A stretch of DNA of 6,288 nucleotides, taken from the NCBI GenBank assembly GCA_015257705.1, contig JABZJR010000040.1, positions 1 to 6,288 of the forward strand, written 5' to 3'. Each line of letters starts with the position of its first letter. The stretch's first letter is position 1. Under the pieces are notes generated by a model. The model worked only from the letters and a program-made list of their open reading frames with translations, did not search any database and had not been told where the DNA came from. Positions 1-4,886 of the stretch are shown here, piece after piece. Origin of the DNA: Nanosynbacter sp. (GTDB lineage: Bacteria > Patescibacteriota > Saccharimonadia > Saccharimonadales > Saccharimonadaceae). Both the position numbers and the translations under genes were made by a program.

Positions 1-303
1 AATACAGACAGCGTGTCTAGTCAGTATAAGTTCTTTGGCTATTACGATATCTTGGAAACAGATAGATTAAAAAATGATGACGAGTACTTACAACTTCGGG
101 TTAGTCTGAAACTTAATAAGAATGCCGATGAGTATATCTTACATCAACAGAACGAGGACGAAGAACAAATATGGGAAGAGCAGATACGGTATGCTAAATT
201 TGTGACAGTTGATGAACTCACACAACACATTCCATGGACAAGTGAGAGCGCGGAGTTGAAAGCCGCTATACAGAGTCAAATAAATTTTCCCGTACCACAC
301 TAG
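1..303 (+). CDS. C-terminal fragment of an unrecognised protein, possibly Nudix-like
   Basis: The reading frame is open from the first base, giving about 100 residues before a TAG stop, so the true start probably lies left of the window. A GTG at 13 is in frame but has no Shine-Dalgarno sequence before it, and I do not favour it as the start. The fragment is acidic and has no membrane segment. Its last third (EEQIRYAKFVTVDEL, then a helix ending ELKAAIQSQ) resembles the end of Nudix hydrolases, where a Glu-rich strand precedes a W/F-V-x-x-D/E-E-L turn and a last helix. The Nudix box itself would lie outside the window, so this assignment is weak. The gene is convergent with the pyrophosphatase gene, and the two 3' ends overlap by 38 bp. 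Confidence 0.6.
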   Translation, partial: NTDSVSSQYKFFGYYDILETDRLKNDDEYLQLRVSLKLNKNADEYILHQQNEDEEQIWEEQIRYAKFVTVDELTQHIPWTSESAELKAAIQSQINFPVPH

Positions 304-913
304 CACATTTTTCGACCGCAACTTCATGCCCGAGTGAATATCCATTGCGCTTCAACTCCGGCAGTTCGCGCACTTCGTGAAACATCATATTAAGCTCAGG
401 CACAAAAAATAATTCCCGAAACGGCATTCCTTTCAGTCGTGATTCCTCGCGTGACTCAGTTAAGATGACGCCAGAATTTTCTCCAAAAATCACCTCCTCG
501 TGACCATCAGGGAAGTTTACCGCAAGACACGTCGTGTATTGCGCTCGTCTGTTTGCCTTATTTTCAAGCTTCTTCAGGCAATAATCTACGATCTCTTGAT
601 CACTCATCTCATGTCCATTCCAACGTCTTGTAAATACGCCAGGCTCACCGTTTAGGGCTTCAATTTCCATGCCGGAATCATCGGCGATAATTATAAGGTT
701 TTTATCATTTTCATGTAAATGATTCCTTGCGTGTCGCGCCTTCAATAGGGCGTTTTGTTCAAATGTCGTGCCCGTTTCTATACAGTCGGGCATTTGATAG
801 TCCAAATCTGCCAACGAAATAATTGACGTCTGCGGGGCGAATTTATGAAACGCGGCAACGAATTCTGCATATTTGCCTGAGTTTCTGGTGGCGAAAAGTA
901 TAGTTGCTGTCAT
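266..913 (-). CDS. rdgB: HAM1/RdgB-family non-canonical purine NTP pyrophosphatase, divergent C-terminus
   Basis: Members of this family hydrolyse ITP, dITP and XTP to monophosphate and pyrophosphate in the cytoplasm and so clean the nucleotide pool. Seen in the 215-residue product: the phosphate-binding TRNSGK (9-14), ETGTTF..NA..KA (46-59, Lys58), and the catalytic ADDSG (77-81) followed by AL.GEPGV (86-93) and an Arg pair at 96-97. The length is close to E. coli RdgB (197). The C-terminal third is odd. The usual G-x-G-Y/W-D-P-x-F motif is replaced by a segment reading PFRELFFVPE, and the near-terminal SHR that contacts the base is replaced by YSLGHE. The catalytic half is intact, but base specificity may differ. 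The ATG is the first possible start, because a TAA lies in frame four codons upstream. A TATAAT ends 8 nt before it and there is no Shine-Dalgarno sequence. The symbol is family-level; orthology to E. coli rdgB is not proven. Confidence 0.88.
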   Translation of the reverse strand: MTATILFATRNSGKYAEFVAAFHKFAPQTSIISLADLDYQMPDCIETGTTFEQNALLKARHARNHLHENDKNLIIIADDSGMEIEALNGEPGVFTRRWNGHEMSDQEIVDYCLKKLENKANRRAQYTTCLAVNFPDGHEEVIFGENSGVILTESREESRLKGMPFRELFFVPELNMMFHEVRELPELKRNGYSLGHEVAVEKCASVVRENLFDSV

Positions 914-921
914 TGAGTATG

Positions 922-927
922 ATTATA
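922..927 (-). promoter_or_regulatory. -10 box for the pyrophosphatase gene (probably leaderless)
   Basis: On the minus strand a perfect TATAAT lies 8 nt before the ATG at 913. Transcription normally starts about 7 nt past the hexamer, so the mRNA should begin at or within a base or two of the start codon. The 17-nt-spaced -35 position (945-950, TTTTCG) is a poor match, and no Shine-Dalgarno sequence exists. Both facts fit a leaderless transcript, but this is prediction only. Confidence 0.5.
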
Positions 928-969
928 TCAACTATCATAAATATCGAAAAATTGCTAATTTGACGGCAT

Positions 970-975
970 TATAAT
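970..975 (+). promoter_or_regulatory. -10 box for the M16-like gene (very short leader)
   Basis: A perfect TATAAT sits 16 nt before the ATG at 992, predicting a leader of roughly 10 nt. The bases before the ATG (CGAACCAAGCA) contain no Shine-Dalgarno match. The nearby TTGACG at 960-965 looks like a -35 box but is only 4 nt upstream, far too close to act as one here. The position 17 nt upstream (947-952) is an A-rich stretch that overlaps the -35 region of the divergent promoter, so the two promoters probably compete for the same DNA. Confidence 0.45.
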
Positions 976-991
976 ATCATCGAACCAAGCA

Positions 992-1936
992 ATGATAATT
1001 TCATCCATATACAAAACAGTCGATAACGACGGGCTAATCGCTCATATTTATGAACATTTATTAGCTCAGTACGTTTTGAAGCGTCTTCAAGACAATGAGT
1101 TCTTTGTTCTGAGCGATATCATACTATCTGCAAAAACATATGGCGACACTTGTTTTATGGACGCCGAATTATATAGCTCAGAAGCGAAAAAGACATATGA
1201 CGAAGCATTACGAGAGTTTGATAAATTGGTCATTTCAGAAGATGAGATTTTGAGGGCTGCTGGCGAGTGTGGAATAGAAATGAATCGAAATATAGTAGAA
1301 GTCGACCGAAGTGAACTGAGTAAAAAACTACGCGAAGTTCAGATTTCTCCGTGGCGTAAGCAAATTGATATGGCGTATCGTAAAGCTCACGATGAGAGCT
1401 CTGTTAATACGCTCTTTCGTACTTCATATGTAAAATACAGTAAAGAGTCTGACGATCTTTTTCGTGAATGCGTTCTGGAGTATTCAATTGATGAAAGTCA
1501 CATACAGACGCCTGTTGATCAAGCTCTGGCGGCAATTGTTATGCAGATTGTGGCTCTCAATTTCTTGACGGTCGTGCGAGAAAAATATACTGTATATGAT
1601 CGTGGCGATCAGTGGTCGGAGGCGTCGATTTCGGTTGGATACAGAATGTTTCTTGGATCGCTGAAGAAAGATGACAAAATAATTAATCAATTGAGTTATG
1701 ATTTCTTAGAGTATATAAAAATTTTATCGTCGTCTGTCTTTTGTGATAATTTACAAAAAGCTCTTGTTCGATGTTCGGACAATCATAAACAGGTTATATT
1801 AAACAGGAGCACGCTAAATGCGATCCTTGGAGGGTGTATCATTGGCGGCAAAGGTTGGCTGGAAATGGCGGATAGTGCTCGAATAAGGCAAATGGTTAAT
1901 TCAATCGAGCTAGACATATATGAGGTTAATTCGTAG
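992..1936 (+). CDS. Compact, divergent M16-family (insulinase-like) zinc peptidase homologue
   Basis: The 314-residue product has no signal peptide and no clear membrane helix. It shows the inverted zinc motif HIYEH (18-22) of M16 peptidases (HxxEH: two His ligands with a catalytic Glu between them), preceded by GLIA like the family's G-x-A-H. An AKTYGDT segment (47-53) and alternating ELYSSE strand follow where M16 proteins have their N-A-x-T loop and strand. A Glu-rich helix (83-103) then offers E96, 74 residues after H22, as third zinc ligand; family spacing is about 75-77. The second half (about 174-300) resembles the M16C partner domain, with FLTVVREKYTVY (191-202) matching the usual L-R-E-x-x-G-x-x-Y, so R196 and Y202 may be the conserved Arg/Tyr pair. 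Single-chain bacterial M16B enzymes are normally above 400 residues, so this is miniature. The first ATG after an in-frame TAA at 956 was chosen. Activity and substrate are unknown. Confidence 0.7.
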   Translation: MIISSIYKTVDNDGLIAHIYEHLLAQYVLKRLQDNEFFVLSDIILSAKTYGDTCFMDAELYSSEAKKTYDEALREFDKLVISEDEILRAAGECGIEMNRNIVEVDRSELSKKLREVQISPWRKQIDMAYRKAHDESSVNTLFRTSYVKYSKESDDLFRECVLEYSIDESHIQTPVDQALAAIVMQIVALNFLTVVREKYTVYDRGDQWSEASISVGYRMFLGSLKKDDKIINQLSYDFLEYIKILSSSVFCDNLQKALVRCSDNHKQVILNRSTLNAILGGCIIGGKGWLEMADSARIRQMVNSIELDIYEVNS

Positions 1937-1946
1937 TTTGGAAACC

Positions 1947-1976
1947 TTGCTTTTTACCCCTAATCTGTGTTAAAAT
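1947..1976 (+). promoter_or_regulatory. Promoter of the rplF-rplR-rpsE-rplO operon
   Basis: TAAAAT at 1971-1976 is preceded by TGT, making an extended -10 (TGnTAAAAT). A partial -35, TTGCTT at 1947-1952, lies 18 nt upstream. Predicted transcription start is near 1983, giving a leader of about 30 nt that contains the rplF Shine-Dalgarno sequence. It begins just after the stop of the M16-like gene, and no strong terminator separates them, so some read-through from upstream is also possible. Confidence 0.55.
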
Positions 1977-2012
1977 ACTGAAGTTAATATCAAATCACAC
2001 GAAAGGTGAGTA

Positions 2013-2552
2013 ATGAGTCTGAGTCGAATCGGAAAACTGCCGGTGGTTATTCCGGCCGGTGTGACAATCACGGTTGACTCTGGTGATGTGGTCGTAAAGG
2101 GCCCGAAAGGTGAATTGACACAATTCATCACACCAGCAGTTGAGGTGAGAGTCGAAGACGGACAAGTCACGGTTCATCCTAAGGACGAGTCCAAAGTAGC
2201 CCGTAGTCAGCATGGTCTGATGCGCGCGCTAATCAACAACATGGTAATCGGTGTAACCAAAGGCTATGAAAAACGCCTAGAGGTTAACGGTGTCGGTTTC
2301 CGTGTTAGCTCAAGCAACAACGAGCTAGAAATGGCACTTGGATTTTCACATCCAGTCAAATACAAAGCCCCAGAAGGCGTAACTGTTACCAACGAAAAAA
2401 TGATTATCGTTGTTAGCGGTATCAATAAACAACAAGTCGGCCAAGTCGCAGCGGAAATCCGCGCATTGAAGAAACCTGAACCGTACAAGGGCAAGGGTAT
2501 CAAGTACGTCGACGAGCAGATTTTGCGTAAAGCAGGAAAGACAGGTAAGTAA
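2013..2552 (+). CDS. rplF: 50S ribosomal protein L6
   Basis: L6 binds 23S rRNA near the sarcin-ricin loop and the factor-binding site of the large subunit. The 179-residue product is full length for the family and has its hallmarks in order: SRIGKLPVVIPAGV at the N-terminus, VVVKGPKGEL at about 28-37, the HGLMRALINNMVIGVTKGYEK region joining the two half-domains, LGFSHPV, and the C-terminal PEPYKGKGIKYVDE signature followed by KAGK. The ATG has AAAGGTGA (2002-2009) just upstream as Shine-Dalgarno sequence. It is the first gene of a four-gene operon. In most bacteria rpsH (S8) would precede it; here an unrelated peptidase-like gene does. Confidence 0.98.
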   Translation: MSLSRIGKLPVVIPAGVTITVDSGDVVVKGPKGELTQFITPAVEVRVEDGQVTVHPKDESKVARSQHGLMRALINNMVIGVTKGYEKRLEVNGVGFRVSSSNNELEMALGFSHPVKYKAPEGVTVTNEKMIIVVSGINKQQVGQVAAEIRALKKPEPYKGKGIKYVDEQILRKAGKTGK

Positions 2553-2554
2553 TC

Positions 2555-2905
2555 ATGGCTGAAAATAAGAAGCTACTCAACCGCGCTCTTCGCAAAAACC
2601 GCGTTCGCGCTAAGGTTTCAGGCACGGCAGAGCGCCCACGCTTGACAGTTACTATTAGCAATTTGCACGTTAGCGCGCAATTGATTGACGATGTGGCTGG
2701 TAAAACATTGGCTGCAGCAACTACAGTTGGCACAAAAGCGACTGGCACGATGACTGAAAAAAGTGCCGCTATCGGTACTGAAATTGCTAAGAAAGCAAAG
2801 AAAATTAAGATTAGCGCAGTAGTGTTTGATCGCAATGGTCGTCAATACGCTGGCCGCCTAAAGGCTTTGGCTGACGCTGCGCGCCAAGAAGGATTGGAGT
2901 TTTAG
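2555..2905 (+). CDS. rplR: 50S ribosomal protein L18
   Basis: L18 binds 5S rRNA and helps dock it on the central protuberance of the large subunit. The product has 116 residues, normal for bacterial L18. A basic N-terminal helix (RALRKNRVRAKVSGT) runs into ERPRLTV at about 27-33. The strand AQLIDDVAGKTLAAA follows, and the protein ends in the typical AVVFDRNGRQYAGRLKALAD.ARQ.GL.F. The usual V-F-R-S before the AQ strand reads TIS here, a mild departure. The start lies 2 nt after the rplF stop with AGG-containing Shine-Dalgarno sequence inside the end of rplF, consistent with translational coupling. Confidence 0.97.
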   Translation: MAENKKLLNRALRKNRVRAKVSGTAERPRLTVTISNLHVSAQLIDDVAGKTLAAATTVGTKATGTMTEKSAAIGTEIAKKAKKIKISAVVFDRNGRQYAGRLKALADAARQEGLEF

Positions 2906-2906
2906 T

Positions 2907-3497
2907 ATGGCAGAGCAAGCTGCAAATACTACCCCACGTGCAGAAGGTCGTCGACCTCGAAATCCACGTGGTGGTCGCCGCGATGACCGGCGAAATGTGC
3001 GCGATGACGCACCAAAAGAATTTGAAGAGTTGGTAATCAACATTGACCGCGTTTCTCGCGTGGTTAAAGGTGGTCGCCGCTTCCGATTTAAGGCTTTGGT
3101 GGTTGTTGGTAACCGCAAAGATAAAGTTTGTGTCGGTGTCGCCAAGGGTGCAGACGTTCAAGCTGCAGTAGCTAAGGCTACGTCAGTCGCTAAAAAGCAC
3201 CTAATTACATTGCCATTAAACGGCGAGACAATTCCGCACGACAGCGAAGTTAAATTCTCTGGCGCACGCGTATTGATCAAGCCAGCTGCTCCTGGTACCG
3301 GTATTATCGCTGGTGGTGTAGTTCGCCAAATTATCGGTGTAACAGGAATTCGCAACCTATTGACCAAATCTCTTGGCTCAACCAACAAGGTTAACATTGC
3401 TTACGCGACTATCGAAGCTCTAAAGTCATTAGTTCCACGCGATCAATGGCTAAGCGCTCAGCCTGTAAAAAAGGTTGCTAAAAAGGAGGCTAAATAA
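2907..3497 (+). CDS. rpsE: 30S ribosomal protein S5 with Arg-rich N-terminal extension
   Basis: S5 sits at the mRNA entry side of the small subunit and contributes to decoding accuracy. The 196-residue product (E. coli S5 is 167) carries the S5 N-terminal RNA-binding fold from about residue 38 (FEELVINIDRVSRVVKGGRR, then VVVGNRKDKVCVGVAKG). The C-terminal domain shows TIPHDSEVKF, VLIKPAAPGTGIIAGG, GVTGIRNLLTKSLGS and NIAYATIEAL. Residues 10-36 are an Arg/Gly/Pro/Asp-rich, presumably disordered tract that accounts for most of the extra length; a Lys-rich tail ends the protein. The ATG is 1 nt after the rplR stop with GGAG at 2896-2899 upstream. rpmD (L30), which normally follows, is absent. 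Confidence 0.98.
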   Translation: MAEQAANTTPRAEGRRPRNPRGGRRDDRRNVRDDAPKEFEELVINIDRVSRVVKGGRRFRFKALVVVGNRKDKVCVGVAKGADVQAAVAKATSVAKKHLITLPLNGETIPHDSEVKFSGARVLIKPAAPGTGIIAGGVVRQIIGVTGIRNLLTKSLGSTNKVNIAYATIEALKSLVPRDQWLSAQPVKKVAKKEAK

Positions 3498-3970
3498 TGA
3501 AGTACAATGATCTCCAAGTTTCAGCAAACAGAAATAAAAAGCGCGTTGGTCGCGGTATTGCTGCTGGTCAAGGTAAAACTGCTGGTCGCGGTACTAAAGG
3601 TCAGAACGCCCGAACAGGTAAGAAGCTTCGCGTAATGTTCCAGGGTGGTCAGCGTCCACTAGCTCAAGCTGTGCCAAAGGCTCGCGGATTCAAGAGCTTG
3701 CGAACTCCAGCTCAAGTTGTGTACATGGATCACTTGAACGCATTTGACGGCAAGACCGTTGACAATGCTTTGTTGTTCACTGAAGGCTATATCGCAACTC
3801 CTTTCCACACGGTTAAGGTGATTGCTCGCGGTGAATTGAAGGCTAAGGTTGACTTGAAAGTACAAGCCGCCTCAGCTTCAGTTGTTGCTGCCATCGAAAA
3901 AGCCGGTGGCTCATTTGAGAAAGTAGCTACACCTCTACGCCAAAGTGCAAAAGAAGCTGAAGAGAAATAA
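3497..3970 (+). CDS. rplO: 50S ribosomal protein L15
   Basis: L15 is an early-to-mid assembly protein of the large subunit with a long basic N-terminal arm threading into 23S rRNA. The 157-residue product shows that arm clearly (KKRVGRGIAAGQGKTAGRGTKG, split around residues 14-35, then GGQRPLAQAVPKARGF at about 51-66). The globular C-terminal part follows, with VKVIARGEL.AKVDLKVQAASASVVAAIEKAGGS. The ATG overlaps the rpsE TAA by one base (TAATG) and is preceded by a near-perfect AAAGGAGG at 3482-3489, the strongest Shine-Dalgarno sequence in the window. It follows S5 directly with no L30 between. It is the last gene of the operon and is closed by an intrinsic terminator 17 bp downstream. Confidence 0.98.
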   Translation: MKYNDLQVSANRNKKRVGRGIAAGQGKTAGRGTKGQNARTGKKLRVMFQGGQRPLAQAVPKARGFKSLRTPAQVVYMDHLNAFDGKTVDNALLFTEGYIATPFHTVKVIARGELKAKVDLKVQAASASVVAAIEKAGGSFEKVATPLRQSAKEAEEK

Positions 3971-3987
3971 TCTTTCTCGACAATGAC

Positions 3988-4021
3988 AAATCCCCTTCGG
4001 AAGAGAAGGGGATTTTCTTTT
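3988..4021 (+). terminator. Intrinsic terminator after rplO, possibly bidirectional
   Basis: AAATCCCCTTC (3988-3998) pairs perfectly with GAAGGGGATTT (4005-4015) around a 6-nt loop (GGAAGA), an 11-bp stem, and is followed by TCTTTT. This is a textbook Rho-independent terminator for the ribosomal-protein operon. Read on the minus strand the same stem follows the OmpA-like gene stop by about 21 bp but has only a short T run, so it may serve that gene more weakly. Confidence 0.93.
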
Positions 4022-4036
4022 GTTCTGATTTTTGGA

Positions 4037-4750
4037 CTATTTTTCGCTACATTCTTGTGGCGCAACTAGATAAATAGTCACGTTTCTGTCGGCGGTGTCA
4101 TCGCTATTGTCATGGCTGGCAATTTTTGGCTCAGAGATAATAATCTTATTCTCAGGAAAACCTTGCGAGACTAGACCTTGCTTGACTTTATCGGCGCGCT
4201 CCATGGCTAATTTTGTGCCAGCACTTGTCTTTGAACTCTCGTATGTTTGACCGACTAGCTCAATTGAAAATTCCTTTTGACTATTTGATTTGTATAGCGA
4301 CCCCAGTTTAGCTAGTTCGTCAACGGCGATTCCTTCATATGTATATTGCGTCGAATCCGCATTGAAGAAAACATTTTTAAAATTATATTTACCGTCTCTA
4401 AATACAAAAGAGCCATCTTTCATATGGCCATAGCCAGCTTTTCGAAAATCAGCAGACGTTAAACATTTTGAATCTGATTTAGCTAAATTCTGCTTTTTGT
4501 CTTCGTTTTTCTTCTCATCCTTAGGCTTGGTCGCCTCTTTGCGCGAAATATTAGCGTCTTTTGAAGGAGCGGTTTTACTTGACACAAGAACAATTGCCAC
4601 CACTATTCCGATTGTCGCCAGTACTCCTACGATCGCCAATGTAACCCATAGCCATAATTTACTTTTCTTTGGTGGATAATTTTGGGGAAATTCTGGGTTT
4701 GGTGGTGGCGTAATTGGTGGAGTTGATGGGATTTCAGGTTGCTGTTGCAT
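4037..4750 (-). CDS. Membrane-anchored protein with OmpA-like C-terminal domain
   Basis: The 237-residue product has a Pro-rich N-terminus (PPITPPPNPE within 1-27), a KKSK stop, one transmembrane helix (about 32-56) and a Lys/Glu/Asp-rich linker (59-95). An OmpA-like fold follows from about 124 to 229. In that fold are visible the first strand FFNADS (128-133), a helix DELAKLGSLYKS, the strand EFSIELVGQTYE (160-171), the helix LAMERADKVKQGLVSQGF, and the closing ADRNVTIYL (220-228), equivalent to the usual NRRVEI. OmpA-like domains bind peptidoglycan through an Asp and an Arg 15 residues apart. R185 is kept, but the Asp position is Tyr170, so wall binding is uncertain. Positive charges before the helix suggest the N-terminus is inside and the domain outside. 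The only cysteines, C96 and C234, flank the domain and could pair. GAGGT at 4756-4760 lies 5 nt before the ATG. The gene interrupts the normal rplO-secY linkage. Confidence 0.82.
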   Translation of the reverse strand: MQQQPEIPSTPPITPPPNPEFPQNYPPKKSKLWLWVTLAIVGVLATIGIVVAIVLVSSKTAPSKDANISRKEATKPKDEKKNEDKKQNLAKSDSKCLTSADFRKAGYGHMKDGSFVFRDGKYNFKNVFFNADSTQYTYEGIAVDELAKLGSLYKSNSQKEFSIELVGQTYESSKTSAGTKLAMERADKVKQGLVSQGFPENKIIISEPKIASHDNSDDTADRNVTIYLVAPQECSEK

Positions 4751-4755
4751 ATGAT

Positions 4756-4789
4756 ACCTCGTTTACGTTATGTTATTGACTCAATTATA
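4756..4789 (-). promoter_or_regulatory. -10 box and ribosome-binding site of the OmpA-like gene
   Basis: On the minus strand a perfect TATAAT (4784-4789) predicts transcription start near 4777 and a leader of about 27 nt. That leader contains GAGGT (4756-4760), 5 nt from the ATG. The -35 position at 17-nt spacing (4807-4812) reads TAAAAA, a poor match. It is divergent from the secY promoter, with 49 bp between the two -10 boxes. Confidence 0.5.
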
Positions 4790-4815
4790 ACGCATACGCT
4801 TTTATGTTTTTAGTA

Positions 4816-4844
4816 TGGAAATATCCGCTAGGATAATGTATAAT
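4816..4844 (+). promoter_or_regulatory. Independent promoter of secY
   Basis: A perfect TATAAT at 4839-4844 has TGGAAA (4816-4821, four of six matches to TTGACA) 17 nt upstream. The predicted start near 4851 gives a leader of about 36 nt with GAGGGG (4874-4879) 7 nt before the ATG. It supplies the transcription that the terminator after rplO and the inserted minus-strand gene would otherwise deny secY. Confidence 0.55.
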
Positions 4845-4886
4845 TAACAGAGTTAAGAATTGTTAGTGACTATGAGGGGCTAAAAC

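Noticed and set aside
960..975. TTGACG followed by TATAAT upstream of the M16-like gene, looking like a strong promoter.
   Set aside because: The two hexamers are only 4 nt apart, whereas sigma-70 promoters need about 17 nt. Only the -10 part is credible.
1921..1956. Possible intrinsic terminator after the M16-like gene: TGAGGTT (1921-1927) against AACCTTG (1943-1949), followed by CTTTTTA.
   Set aside because: The stem has only five Watson-Crick pairs plus two wobbles around a 15-nt loop, starts inside the coding sequence and overlaps the -35 of the rplF promoter. It is too weak to list.
2811..3161. Long antisense open frames opposite rplR and rpsE (also 2500-2835 and 2858-3145).
   Set aside because: They are mirror frames of strongly biased ribosomal-protein coding sequence, with no family resemblance and no initiation signals.
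4872..4883. A four-codon reading frame (Met-Arg-Gly-stop) in the secY leader that covers its Shine-Dalgarno sequence.
   Set aside because: It has no ribosome-binding site of its own and is short enough to be expected by chance.
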